A DNA stretch of 64,000 nucleotides from Methanohalobium evestigatum Z-7303 (GCF_000196655.1 NC_014253.1:1939423-2003422), one strand, 5' to 3'; positions 52,440 to 61,883 are shown, numbered from the stretch's first letter. Notes: generated by a model not told the origin, from the letters alone. A program made the numbers and translations.

Positions 52440-53681
52440 ATGCAAATCAATGCCGACCTCCACCTGCATTCTAAATATTCAATGGCTACTTCTCAAAAAA
52501 TGAATTTACCGACAATGGCAGAGGAGGCAGGCAAGAAAGGAATCAACCTTGTTGGTACAGGTGACTGCACTCATCCCAAATGGCTGCAGGAGATTAAAAA
52601 AGCCTCATCAGACGATGAGAGCATCCAGATTAACGATACCCATTTTTTGCTTACAACCGAAATCGAGGATAAAAATCGAGTTCACCATGTATTGATTCTT
52701 CCATCAATATCAAAGGCTGAAGAACTTGCCGAAATCATCAGCAAACATGGCGACATTGAATCAGACGGAAGACCTTCCGTCAGAATGGATGGATGTGATA
52801 TCGCTCAAGCCGCAAGAGATACAGGTGCATTAATCGGCCCATCTCATGCATTCACTCCATGGACTGCCATCTATGCTGCTCATGATTCACTTGAAGACTG
52901 TTATGGTGACATGACCGATTACATATCCTTTGTGGAACTGGGATTAAGCGCGGATAGTGATTATGCGGACAGAATTAAGGAACTGCACAGACTTACCTTT
53001 CTTACCAATTCTGACGCTCATTCCCCCTGGTCGAACAAGCTTGCCAGAGAATTTACACGGTTTGAAGTACCCGATATTAATTTTGAAGGAATCGAGAAAG
53101 CCATATTAAGAAAAGAGGGTTATAATGCCACACTCAATGTTGGTTTCTTCCCACAGGAAGGTAAATACAACGAATCCGCCTGTGTAAGCTCCAAATGTTT
53201 GAATCACTATACTTATGAGAAAGCAAGTTCATTAAACTGGAAGTGTCCATGCGGTGGCAGAATTAAAAAGGGTGTATATGACAGGGTAAATGAACTTGCC
53301 GATTTTGATAACCCCCAACATCCAGACTACAGGCCGGAATACATCCACCTCATACCGCTTGCAGAAATCATTATGAAGGCACTGGGTCACTCCAGCATCA
53401 ATACAAAAGGCGTGACCAGAGCCTGGAATACATTGGTTAAAGAATTTGGTAGTGAAATAGCAGTCCTTGTGGATGCAGAACTTGAAGCTCTTGACGTGGA
53501 TGAAAGAATCATCGATGCCATTGTTGCATTCAGGAATGGGGATGTTATACTTCACCCCGGTGGTGGAGGACAATACGGATGGATTGAACTACCAGAAAAA
53601 ACGGTTAGCAAATCACAATCCAGACCCGTTTCAGAAAATAAATCCAGTCCAAAAGGTCAGAGTTCACTTCTGGATTATTAA
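52440..53681 (+). CDS. endoQ: Endonuclease Q (PHP-family DNA repair nuclease)
   Basis: 413 aa. PHP-fold metal sites: DLHLHSKYS (residues 6-14), GTGDCTHP, GPSHAFTPW and TNSDAHSPW. A Cys-rich zinc region (CVSSKCLNH...CPCGG) and a C-terminal domain follow. EndoQ cuts 5' of deaminated bases (hypoxanthine, uracil) and abasic sites. The last residues, QSSLLDY, fit the PCNA-binding box QxxLxxY, and EndoQ is known to work with PCNA. Ribosome site AAAGGAGC. Last gene before the tRNA. Confidence 0.9.
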   Translation: MQINADLHLHSKYSMATSQKMNLPTMAEEAGKKGINLVGTGDCTHPKWLQEIKKASSDDESIQINDTHFLLTTEIEDKNRVHHVLILPSISKAEELAEIISKHGDIESDGRPSVRMDGCDIAQAARDTGALIGPSHAFTPWTAIYAAHDSLEDCYGDMTDYISFVELGLSADSDYADRIKELHRLTFLTNSDAHSPWSNKLAREFTRFEVPDINFEGIEKAILRKEGYNATLNVGFFPQEGKYNESACVSSKCLNHYTYEKASSLNWKCPCGGRIKKGVYDRVNELADFDNPQHPDYRPEYIHLIPLAEIIMKALGHSSINTKGVTRAWNTLVKEFGSEIAVLVDAELEALDVDERIIDAIVAFRNGDVILHPGGGGQYGWIELPEKTVSKSQSRPVSENKSSPKGQSSLLDY

Positions 53682-53753
53682 TTCTCGATACTTATATAAT
53701 GGATAAAAACGTTGTAAATCAGTTACCTGAAAATGAACAAATTCAATAACTGT

Positions 53754-53877
53754 GCCGGGGTGGCAGAGCGGACAAATCCAACGGAGTAACAATATATCTG
53801 CTGTGGAGTCTATACGCGGCAGGCTCGAGACCTGTTGTCCCTTTTGGGACTCCTGGGTTCGAATCCCAGCCCCGGCG
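53754..53877 (+). tRNA. tRNA-Ser(CGA), interrupted by a ~37-nt insertion in the D arm
   Basis: Acceptor stem GCCGGGG (53754-53760) pairs with CCCCGGC (53870-53876), with discriminator G. Anticodon arm GCAGG-CTCGAGA-CCTGT (53819-53835), anticodon CGA at 53826-53828. The long variable arm (GTCCC-TTTT-GGGAC) is typical of tRNA-Ser. T arm CTGGG-TTCGAAT-CCCAG. The D arm begins normally (GCAGAGCGG, 53763-53771), but about 37 extra bases separate it from the anticodon stem. Pairings GCG/CGC, GAC/GTC and TCCA/TGGA, with AAA and TATA bulges, form a bulge-helix-bulge-like structure. Mature length would be 86-88 nt. Confidence 0.88.
53776..53812 (+). other. Probable D-arm tRNA intron (boundaries approximate)
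   Basis: A 37-nt insertion whose ends fit cleavage inside the AAA bulge (53774-53776) and the TAT bulge (53811-53813). Removing it leaves D stem GCAG/ACGC with an A-C pair at 12-23. Alternative boundaries 53778-53815 give a better-paired stem (TGC) but fit the bulge-helix-bulge less well. Confidence 0.55.
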
Positions 53878-53968
53878 TTTATTTAATTTTTAAACAAATA
53901 AGAAGTTAGTCGTATTCATCTCTTTCTTGGAGTCTGGTTTGTAAATATCCTTTATTAAACCCGAATTG

Positions 53969-54517
53969 TTATTTTCTACCTTCTATTCTGATGCTTGCAA
54001 CTTTATCAACAAGGTTTTTTACATCATCATAACTTAAATTAAAATCATTCATCACCTTTTTTTGTTCCTGCTCAGGAATTATTGCATCTATAACATCAAA
54101 TGGGATTTCTGATTCGTCTATCTGCCATACTTCACTGAATCCAGTATTCATTATTATATCCAGATAATGTCTTTTTAATATTGCACCCGAGATACAACCC
54201 ACATAAGCCTGAACAGAATCCTTTATCTTTTCAGGTATTTCCTCTAAAAGAACAATATCTGACACCATGAATTTTCCGTCTGGTTTCAACACTCGGTAAA
54301 TCTCATTAAACACATTCTCTTTTTCAGGTGAAAGGTTACAATCTATTAATTCCAGACAGATGGGACATACTGACTTTGAATTTTCTATGGTTTCGTTATT
54401 TTCAAATATACCTTTTAGATTTAGTCTGTCCTCCCCCATTAATACTACCAAAATATACCTTTGAATAAGGTAAATACTGTATCTATTAATTAATATATCA
54501 AACTGCTTGTTGTCCAA
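53969..54517 (-). pseudogene. Truncated arsenite methyltransferase (ArsM) remnant
   Basis: The C-terminal half resembles ArsM: NLSPEKENVFNEIYRVLKPDG, FMVSDIVLLEEIPE, YVGCISGAILKRHYLDIIM. The first ~150 residues, including the SAM-binding Rossmann motif and early arsenic cysteines, are missing. The ~60 N-terminal residues of the open frame do not look like a SAM-binding domain. No remaining half is seen upstream, where the NOP2/Sun gene begins 40 bp away. Most likely a deletion-derived fragment. Expression is possible but catalysis is not. Confidence 0.7.
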
Positions 54518-54557
54518 ATATTAAAAAACAAATTTTTAAAACGATTAGAGGAACACC

Positions 54558-55436
54558 ATGGAGAGGTACAGGAACATCATCCCCGAGTTTAAAAGATTTA
54601 AAAAAGTAATCCATTCTCCACAACCCTACGATATAAGAATCAATACAATCAAAGCTAATGTTCCTGAAATTAAAAGTTTATTAACACAAACTGGATTCAG
54701 TTTTGAACAGAGAGATTGGAACAATGAATTTTTAAAAGTTGATTTTGAACCGGGAAAAAGCATATTGCACTGGATTGGGAAGTACCATGTTCAGGAATCT
54801 GTATCCGGTATTCCTCCTTTGGCTCTAAACCCCATACCCTATGATAGAGTACTTGATATGTGTGCTGCTCCCGGAAGTAAAACCTCTCAAATGTCAGTTC
54901 TTATGGAAAATACAGGAGAAATACTGGCAAATGACATATCTAAAAACAGAATCCGTAGTCTGCTTTCCAATGTATCGCGTCTTGGATGTGTAAATGTACA
55001 GGTTTTAGAAAGAGACGGAAGAAATATTCCGGAAAAATCAAAATTTGACAGAGTTCTTGTAGACGCTCCATGTTCAGCCGAAGGAAACGCAAGAAAAAAT
55101 AATGACCTTTTAAATGGTGCTGACACTGAAACAATTACAAGAATTTCTGAATTACAGACAAGTTTACTCAAAAAAGCATTCAGATTATGTAAAACAGGAG
55201 GAACCGTAGTCTATTCAACCTGTACATTTGCACCCGAAGAAAATGAAATAGTGGTCTCCAAGTTTTTGAACCACGGAAAACTGGAAAAACCAGATTTAAA
55301 TCTACCCCATTCTCTGGGGCTCTCCGAGTGGAACGATAAAAAACTTGGCAAAGAACTGGAAAATTGTATCAGGGTTTATCCCCACCAACTGGATTCTGGA
55401 GGGATTTTTGTTGCTAAATTTAAAAAAATGTCTTGA
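54558..55436 (+). CDS. NOP2/Sun-family RNA m5C methyltransferase
   Basis: 292 aa. SAM motif LDMCAAPGSKTSQM near residue 96, then the two catalytic cysteines in DAPCSAEGNARKN (about residue 172) and STCTFAPEENE (about residue 219). The substrate could be tRNA (Trm4-like) or rRNA. It lacks a C-terminal RNA-binding domain; that domain appears to be the next, overlapping gene. GAGGA precedes the ATG. Confidence 0.92.
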   Translation: MERYRNIIPEFKRFKKVIHSPQPYDIRINTIKANVPEIKSLLTQTGFSFEQRDWNNEFLKVDFEPGKSILHWIGKYHVQESVSGIPPLALNPIPYDRVLDMCAAPGSKTSQMSVLMENTGEILANDISKNRIRSLLSNVSRLGCVNVQVLERDGRNIPEKSKFDRVLVDAPCSAEGNARKNNDLLNGADTETITRISELQTSLLKKAFRLCKTGGTVVYSTCTFAPEENEIVVSKFLNHGKLEKPDLNLPHSLGLSEWNDKKLGKELENCIRVYPHQLDSGGIFVAKFKKMS

Positions 55437-55869
55437 GGATTATTTCTCAGAAAGGTTCGGAGTGGATAGTGATTTCTGGAAAAATTACAATGTATACCTG
55501 TTAGGAAACAGTATCTGGTTAACTTCGTACAATCTTGAACCAAAGTATAAAAACATCTCATGCGGGCTACGGGCTTTAAGAATTAAGGATTCAGAACTTA
55601 AAAGTTTGAAACCCACGACCTACATACTACAATATCTTGATAACCATATCAAAACTAATATTGTAGATGTGGACACAGAAGATTTAAAAAAACTTTTCAA
55701 TGGAGGATATCTGGAAAACAATATTTTGGATAATGGTTATGTAGCTCTGAGATATAAAGGTTACATTATCGGATGTGGAATGAAAAATTCATCAGGTGTT
55801 AAAAACCAGATACCGAAAAAAAGAGCCAAACAACTTGAAAAAATAATAGATGAAAAATTACCAGACTGA
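55411..55869 (+). CDS. PUA-like domain protein, RNA-binding partner of the methyltransferase
   Basis: About 152 aa, resembling the C-terminal PUA/RsmF-type module found fused or adjacent to NOP2/Sun enzymes (FWKNYNVYLLGNSIWLTS; SCGLRALRIKD; GYVALRYKGYIIGCGM; KNQIPKKRAK). No ATG is present. TTG at 55411 (or 55408) follows GGAGGGA at 55398-55404 and lies inside the end of the methyltransferase gene, a ~26-bp overlap. Probably acts with it to bind RNA. Ends tail-to-tail with a 12-bp overlap of the next gene. Confidence 0.75.
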   Translation: MLNLKKCLEDYFSERFGVDSDFWKNYNVYLLGNSIWLTSYNLEPKYKNISCGLRALRIKDSELKSLKPTTYILQYLDNHIKTNIVDVDTEDLKKLFNGGYLENNILDNGYVALRYKGYIIGCGMKNSSGVKNQIPKKRAKQLEKIIDEKLPD

Positions 55870-56862
55870 AGACCGGTAATCAAATTCGAATTCATCTACT
55901 TTTTCTGGCGGCAACCCTATATTATCAAACATGTTTTTAAAAACCTGTATATATTCTTCTTCAGGTATTTGTTCTCCTGCATCCAGTTCTATTTCTAAAT
56001 TCACTCCACCCAATTTATCAATCTGGATGGTATATTCAGCCCCTCCATAAAGATTGATAATTTTCATGTTTGGTATCACATAATCAATAGAACTTGATTT
56101 GTTTCCATCAGTGTAAAATGTCTGTGTTGTCCAGCCACCACCATGGGTAGGAGATAATGTGATATTACTACTTTTGTTTTGATAAGATTTATAGATAGAA
56201 TCAATATCAGGAGTTTTCTGGATTGTAATACCAACAGACGTTTTGTTAACGTTTCTAATTTTATCCTTTAACTGGTTCAAATAATCCTGTGATTGGTTGT
56301 TATCAATATCAAATAGTAACATAAAACGGTCTATAATCCATTCATCATCAGGAAGATTTTCTTTTTTAAATGATGAAAAATATGGGTCAGTTCTGGATCC
56401 ATTAAAAAATGTTACCTTTGTCCCACTCTCATCTCTGGGAAATCTCAATTCAAAAAATGTATCCTGTGTATAATAGCCATTAATAGCTACTACCCAGTAA
56501 TCCTTTCCAAATTGCTGTTCCAGTTCAGATAAAGGTGAATACAATCCATTTGCGTTTTCAATTTCACTATTTACAAAATATGGACCATTTACAGTATATC
56601 CTGACTCACGGGCATTGTTGATAACTTTACCATAATCCACTTCATCCAGATTTAGTCCATCCGCTGAATAATAGGCATGGTCTGAAGATATCAGCACATA
56701 TGCAAACGAACCAAAAACTCCTGCAATTAAAACTACAATAAGTAATAGACTTAATATTGATTTTTTCAGAGTTGAAAGATTACTCTTTTTCCAGAGCCAT
56801 ACCATCAATACCACAAATACAATACCTGCAACCAGAGTCATTAGACCAAAAATTCCCACCAT
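55858..56862 (-). CDS. Unknown membrane-anchored protein of the ABC transporter operon
   Basis: 334 aa. Two N-terminal membrane helices (about residues 3-24 and 34-58 from ATG 56862) are followed by a ~270-aa Asn/Asp/Tyr-rich domain expected outside the cell (many NxS/T sites). ATG 56862 is preferred for GAGGT seven bases upstream over TTG 56880. It is the last gene after two FtsX-type permeases and is likely co-transcribed. Family not recognised. Confidence 0.75.
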   Translation of the reverse strand: MVGIFGLMTLVAGIVFVVLMVWLWKKSNLSTLKKSILSLLLIVVLIAGVFGSFAYVLISSDHAYYSADGLNLDEVDYGKVINNARESGYTVNGPYFVNSEIENANGLYSPLSELEQQFGKDYWVVAINGYYTQDTFFELRFPRDESGTKVTFFNGSRTDPYFSSFKKENLPDDEWIIDRFMLLFDIDNNQSQDYLNQLKDKIRNVNKTSVGITIQKTPDIDSIYKSYQNKSSNITLSPTHGGGWTTQTFYTDGNKSSSIDYVIPNMKIINLYGGAEYTIQIDKLGGVNLEIELDAGEQIPEEEYIQVFKNMFDNIGLPPEKVDEFEFDYRSSVW

Positions 56863-56880
56863 AATTTTTACCTCTGTCAA

Positions 56881-58080
56881 TTATTCATATCTTAAAGCTT
56901 CAACCGGGTCCATTTTGGCAGCCTTGCTTGCAGGGTATACACCAGCTATCACTCCTACTAAAACAGCAACACCAAAACCTATTATTATCAATTCAACAGG
57001 GAATACATTCGGTAAATCGAGAAACGTATTTGCACCGTATGCACCCAATATACCTACAGTTGTACCTATAATACCTCCGAATAATCCTATAACCACTGAC
57101 TCGACTATGAACAATATAAGAACATCATAATAGGTATATCCTACCGACTTCATCAGTCCGATTTCACGGGTACGTTCAGTTACCGTTACAAGCATGATGT
57201 TCATGATTCCGATTGACCCTACAACAAGCGATATCAGTGCCACAGAAATAAGTAAAGCACTCAGAGCCGCTGATATTTGACCTACCTGATCAAGTATCTC
57301 TGCCTGATTGAAAATCGTATAGGGTTTTACATCTTCGTTGTCAAGCTGTCGTTCAGGAACACCAAGACTCCTTGCCAGACGCTTATCCACATCATCAGAA
57401 ATTTCTCTTATATTTTCCAGACTGGATGCTGTAAGAGCGAATCCTCCATAATCTTCTCTGTTTAGCATATCCTGCATGGTAGACATAGGTATAAAGATAC
57501 GCTCTTCTGGATTTGGACCTCCCCCTACAAATGATGGGTCTCTATCTTCGGTTATCCCTTTGACCCTGAAAGTTTCAGTCCTTTCAGTACCATCATTTCT
57601 TCTAAATGTTATATCGATTGAATTCCTGTTGGATATGTCCCTGTCGAACTTGTCATTTGCAATTTCATATCCAAGAACCGCGACGTATTTATCGTTATCG
57701 CTTAAAAAATTTCCTGATTCCAGATTGATATTACCTATTCGTTTATAATCTTCTGTAGTTCCAAATATCTCAATACTTCGCTCACTGGAACCGTATTCAA
57801 CCGTTGCTGGCTTTTGAATTACAGGTGATACTCCAACTATTCCTGGTGTACTTTTTAACAAATCAAATTGATTATCGTAAAAAAGATTAACATCATTACT
57901 GAAGATAACAATAAAATTGTCTCCTGCTGCACCTATTTCATCTTCAAAAAACTGGCTAAAACTTGCTCCCAGTGAAACATTAGCAATAACTGCCGCAACT
58001 CCTATTACTATTCCCAGTGTTGTCAGCATTGACCTCAGTTTAGAACTGCTTATGCTTCCAACCGCTATCTTGAAAGCCAT
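56881..58080 (-). CDS. MacB/FtsX-type ABC permease, copy 2
   Basis: 399 aa. An N-terminal membrane helix (LTTLGIVIGVAAVIANVSLGA, split by short turns), a large extracytoplasmic MacB_PCD domain (about residues 45-270) and three C-terminal helices of the FtsX domain. The end is YPASKAAKMDPVEALRYE. Highly similar to the upstream permease at 58166-59380, so a tandem duplication. Such transporters work as mechanotransmitters or export lipoproteins and peptides; the substrate here is unknown. Confidence 0.92.
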   Translation of the reverse strand: MAFKIAVGSISSSKLRSMLTTLGIVIGVAAVIANVSLGASFSQFFEDEIGAAGDNFIVIFSNDVNLFYDNQFDLLKSTPGIVGVSPVIQKPATVEYGSSERSIEIFGTTEDYKRIGNINLESGNFLSDNDKYVAVLGYEIANDKFDRDISNRNSIDITFRRNDGTERTETFRVKGITEDRDPSFVGGGPNPEERIFIPMSTMQDMLNREDYGGFALTASSLENIREISDDVDKRLARSLGVPERQLDNEDVKPYTIFNQAEILDQVGQISAALSALLISVALISLVVGSIGIMNIMLVTVTERTREIGLMKSVGYTYYDVLILFIVESVVIGLFGGIIGTTVGILGAYGANTFLDLPNVFPVELIIIGFGVAVLVGVIAGVYPASKAAKMDPVEALRYE

Positions 58081-58165
58081 ACCTATATTTAAAATATTAT
58101 ATCCCCCTTAACTTAATCATAATTAAATCATAGCCTAATATTCCAAACATCTAATTATTCCCGGT

Positions 58166-59380
58166 TCATTCAAATTTTATAGCTACAACTGGATCCATCT
58201 TTGCTGCTTTACTTGCTGGATATACTCCCGCAATCAATCCTACAAGAACAGCAACACTAAAACCTGCGATTATCAATTCAACAGGGAAAACATTCGGCAG
58301 GTTCAATAGATTATTAACAGCTAATGCTCCTGAAACCCCGAAAACTGCTCCCAGAATGCCTCCCAGTATACCAACAATTATGGATTCTACTATGAACAAC
58401 ATCAAAACATCATAGTAGGTGAATCCTATTGATTTCATCAGCCCGATTTCACGGGTACGCTCGGTTACCGTTACAAGCATGATGTTCATGATGCCAATTG
58501 ATCCTACTATCAATGAGATCAGAGCAACCGACACAAGCAAAGCACTCAAAGCTCCAGATAACTGTCCCACCTGATCCAGTATTTCCAGTTGATCGAAAAT
58601 TGTATAGGGTTTTACATCTTCATTATCAATATCCCTTGCTGACACCCCTAAACTGCGAGCAAGGCGGCCATCTATTTCTTCTGAGACTTCACCTACCGAT
58701 TCAAGATTAGTAGCCTGTACAAAAAATCCACCATAGTACTCCCTTCCAAGCATTTCATTCATGGTAGATATAGGGATGAATATACGCTCATCTGGTTCGA
58801 TACCACTTTGTAGAAAGGTAGTTCCCGGGCTTTTTATTATGCCCTTTACTTTAAATGTTTGTGTTACCTCTGTACCGTCATTTCTTCTAAGCGTAATATC
58901 AATTGAGTTCCTGTTGGATATATCCTTATCAAATTTATCAGTTGAGACATCTTCTCCGATTACTGCTGAATATTTATCCTTGTCAGACAGGAAATTTCCA
59001 GCCGCCATGTTGAAATTTGCTACTTCTTCATAATCTTCAGTTACACCCTGTACATTCACCTGTCTGGTGCCGGACATATATTGAACCTGTCCTGATTGCT
59101 GAACAACAGGTGATACACCTACAACACCAGGTGTACGTTTTATGGTTTCAAGTTCATTCTCATGGAATATATTAACATCCTGACCTTCGATTAAAATAAA
59201 ATTATTACCTGCAGCACCTACCTCATCGTCAAAATACTGACCGAAACTTGCACCCAGTGATACATTGGCAATTACAGCAGCTACTCCTATTATTATTCCA
59301 AGTGTTGTAAGTGCAGACCTTAATTTTGAACTGCTAATACTTCCTATTGCAATTCGAAACGCTTCCAGAGGGTTCAACAT
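58166..59380 (-). CDS. MacB/FtsX-type ABC permease, copy 1
   Basis: 404 aa with the same order of helices and MacB_PCD domain as copy 2, ending YPASKAAKMDPVVAIKFE. The N-terminal 50 residues and the FtsX domain (SIGIMNIMLVTVTERTREIGLMKS) are nearly identical between copies, while the extracytoplasmic domains differ more. It starts 24 bp after the COG1361 gene. Confidence 0.92.
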   Translation of the reverse strand: MLNPLEAFRIAIGSISSSKLRSALTTLGIIIGVAAVIANVSLGASFGQYFDDEVGAAGNNFILIEGQDVNIFHENELETIKRTPGVVGVSPVVQQSGQVQYMSGTRQVNVQGVTEDYEEVANFNMAAGNFLSDKDKYSAVIGEDVSTDKFDKDISNRNSIDITLRRNDGTEVTQTFKVKGIIKSPGTTFLQSGIEPDERIFIPISTMNEMLGREYYGGFFVQATNLESVGEVSEEIDGRLARSLGVSARDIDNEDVKPYTIFDQLEILDQVGQLSGALSALLVSVALISLIVGSIGIMNIMLVTVTERTREIGLMKSIGFTYYDVLMLFIVESIIVGILGGILGAVFGVSGALAVNNLLNLPNVFPVELIIAGFSVAVLVGLIAGVYPASKAAKMDPVVAIKFE

Positions 59381-59404
59381 GGACTTTACCTTTTATCCCT
59401 TAGA

Positions 59405-60640
59405 TTACTGGTTTTTATTTTTCCTTCTTCTGTAAATCATAAAAGCTACTGCACCGGCTACAATTACCAGTACTCCGCCTATCGCTGCAATATTACTTGA
59501 CTGTTCATCATTGGTTACCAGTTTGAGTTCCTTGACAGCAACAACATTTTCATGTTCGTTCATTCCATTTCGGTAATTTGCTGTAATCATTAATTCCCGT
59601 GTACCTGTAAGATTATCAGATATAACACTGGTATCTACCTCAATGGTAAACAATTCATCTGGGCTCATGGTACCAATGAAATATGGTGAAGGCGAAAATT
59701 CTACTCCCTCAGCCTGCAGTTCAACGTTTACTGAAGACAAAGGATTTGGTCGTACATTAGCTACATCGAACTCAAGAGTACCTTCCCCATTTTCAATCCT
59801 TAATTGTTCGGAAGGAATCACCTTTACACTAGATGATTCAATCTTAACAGGTATTCTCCAGTTATTATTGTAGTTATGTGTACTACCCCTCATAGAAAGG
59901 TCAAGGTAGCATGTTCCTACTTCTGCATTTTCATCCACATTTATATTATAACTAATATCCATGGAATCTCCCGGTCCAAGTAAACCCCCTCCCTGATAAG
60001 ATTCCGACTCTACATCTATCCTGTCGCATCCGTGGAGTGTAGCTCTCTGAATTCGAACATTATTTTCAAATATTTCATCGCCTATCTTTACGGTTCTTTG
60101 TGAAGCTGTATTTTTCAAAGTAAAACTTATTGTACCTGTATCACCGGGCATCATAACTTCAGGCTCAGCATGGATATTTTCAAGCTGGACAATTCCAATA
60201 CCTTCATAAGTATCAGTACCTATAGCTATGTCAAATTCCTGTTCTATCCATGACTCACCTTCTCCACGATAACGGATTGTTATCTCACTTGTGCTCGGTT
60301 TTGCATTTTCATCAACATACAACCGATATTTATGTTCCACCGAACTGTCAGGGTTAACAATCCCAAATTTTTTCACAGCATTTTTAGGAGTGTCAAGTGA
60401 AAGAGGGTATTCAGGAACAATTTCTATAGAAACATCTTCTACTTTACCCGAACCCACATTATCAACTTTTATCCAAACATCAACATATTCACCTATTTGA
60501 GCTGGCGAAGGATTGTATTTTGAAATACTGACATCTAACCAGTTAGGCTGGAACGCCGATACTGAAGCTGTTGACATTGAGAAAAGGGACGTTAAAACAA
60601 TTAACGAAATGAACAAACTGACATATTTTCTTAAATTCAT
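59405..60640 (-). CDS. COG1361-type surface protein with signal peptide and C-terminal anchor
   Basis: 411 aa. Signal peptide (about residues 1-29), then CARDB-like immunoglobulin folds (YNPSPAQIGEYVDVWIKVDN; VMMPGDTGTISFTLKNTASQ; GPGDSMDISYNINVDENAEVG). A C-terminal membrane helix (IAAIGGVLVIVAGAVAFMIY) ends in a basic tail (RRRKNKN). It lies between the ATPase and the permeases, so it may be the extracellular partner of this ABC system. Archaeal homologs often sit beside MacB-like transporters. Confidence 0.87.
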   Translation of the reverse strand: MNLRKYVSLFISLIVLTSLFSMSTASVSAFQPNWLDVSISKYNPSPAQIGEYVDVWIKVDNVGSGKVEDVSIEIVPEYPLSLDTPKNAVKKFGIVNPDSSVEHKYRLYVDENAKPSTSEITIRYRGEGESWIEQEFDIAIGTDTYEGIGIVQLENIHAEPEVMMPGDTGTISFTLKNTASQRTVKIGDEIFENNVRIQRATLHGCDRIDVESESYQGGGLLGPGDSMDISYNINVDENAEVGTCYLDLSMRGSTHNYNNNWRIPVKIESSSVKVIPSEQLRIENGEGTLEFDVANVRPNPLSSVNVELQAEGVEFSPSPYFIGTMSPDELFTIEVDTSVISDNLTGTRELMITANYRNGMNEHENVVAVKELKLVTNDEQSSNIAAIGGVLVIVAGAVAFMIYRRRKNKNQ

Positions 60641-60652
60641 ACCATATCACCT

Positions 60653-61369
60653 TTAACCTTCTATTATACCATCTTTTAAGTGTACAATTCTGCCTGCATA
60701 TTCAGATACATCAGGCTCATGAGTAATCATAACAATAGTTCGACCCTTATTGTTAAGGTCTGTAAAGATTTTCATTATCTCATCGCTTGTTTTTGAATCC
60801 AGATTTCCTGTTGGTTCATCTGCCAATATTAGCGAGGGATCGTTTATCATTGCACGGGCTACCGCCACCCTCTGGGATTGTCCTCCGGATAGCTTATTGG
60901 GTTTGTAGTGCATACGTTCTTCCAGTCTTACCATTTTAAGTAAATCTCTGGCTCTTTTATCAAAGTCCATATTTCCCTTGCTATTAGCATAAGTTGGAAG
61001 TTTTACATTTTCCAGTGCTGTTAAACGTGGCACCAGATTGTAGGACTGAAACACAAAACCTATAACCATGCCTCTGACCCTTGCAAGTTCATCGTCCGAC
61101 ATCTTGCTGATATCCCTGCCTTCAACAAAAAGCGTGCCACATGTTGGTCTATCAAGACATCCTATAATATTCATAAGTGTACTTTTTCCAGAACCTGATG
61201 GACCCATTATGGCTACAAATTCACCCTGTTTAACATCGAGATTGATATTTTTAAGAATCTGTAATTCCATATCCCCCACCCAGTAGCTTTTACAGATATT
61301 GTTAAGTGTGATGATAGATTTGTCTCTAACATCAGATTCCAAAGCATTGATATTTTGTATTTCATCCAT
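60653..61369 (-). CDS. ABC transporter ATPase, LolD/MacB type
   Basis: 238 aa. Walker [10 protein letters not shown], signature [14 protein letters not shown], Walker [14 protein letters not shown] and H-loop MITHEPD. The LolD/MacB subfamily pairs with FtsX-type permeases such as those encoded downstream. ATG 61369 follows the regulator stop by one base, inside its GGAAGGG-containing tail. Confidence 0.94.
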   Translation of the reverse strand: MDEIQNINALESDVRDKSIITLNNICKSYWVGDMELQILKNINLDVKQGEFVAIMGPSGSGKSTLMNIIGCLDRPTCGTLFVEGRDISKMSDDELARVRGMVIGFVFQSYNLVPRLTALENVKLPTYANSKGNMDFDKRARDLLKMVRLEERMHYKPNKLSGGQSQRVAVARAMINDPSLILADEPTGNLDSKTSDEIMKIFTDLNNKGRTIVMITHEPDVSEYAGRIVHLKDGIIEG

Positions 61370-61370
61370 A

Positions 61371-61883
61371 TTAAATCCCTTCCCCCACATCGGATAAATG
61401 ACTGGAGCTTTTTATCTCCTCTATCTTTTTGACCATATCTTCAAGGATATCATCAATTTTTAGGAGATCATTGTAATACCCTCTCAAAATCGTTATCTTT
61501 TGTTTTTGGGATTCATTAAGATTTTCACTATTGTAATATTCAATCATGGACGGAATTTCAAATTTTGCTTTTTTAATTTCATTAGTTCGTACATTGGATA
61601 TTTGTTCTATAACCACATCAAGAATCTCTTTACGTGCATAAAGATAGACCTTTTTTGTTCCCGGTTTTTTACTGCGTACTACATATCCGGATATTTCCAG
61701 AAACCTAATTTTATTACTGATTGATGCAAGTGAATATCCAGTCTCGTCAGCCAGTTCACTCATTGCAATTTCATCGGGTTCTATGAAAAGCCGGGCAAAA
61801 AGAGTTGCAGTAAGTTCATCCATACCATTGGCTTTACCGACTTCCTGATAAAATTTTATAAAATCCTGATCTATTGAGTCCAT
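61371..61883 (-). CDS. GbsR/MarR-type transcriptional regulator
   Basis: 170 aa. A winged-helix domain (residues ~20-95; MSELADETGYSLASISNKIRFLE, then GYVVRSKKPGTKKVYLYA) and a coiled-coil C-terminal half (NESQKQKITILRGYYNDLLKIDDIL) match the GbsR family. It leads the ABC operon and probably controls it. Stop and ATPase start are adjacent. Confidence 0.85.
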   Translation of the reverse strand: MDSIDQDFIKFYQEVGKANGMDELTATLFARLFIEPDEIAMSELADETGYSLASISNKIRFLEISGYVVRSKKPGTKKVYLYARKEILDVVIEQISNVRTNEIKKAKFEIPSMIEYYNSENLNESQKQKITILRGYYNDLLKIDDILEDMVKKIEEIKSSSHLSDVGEGI

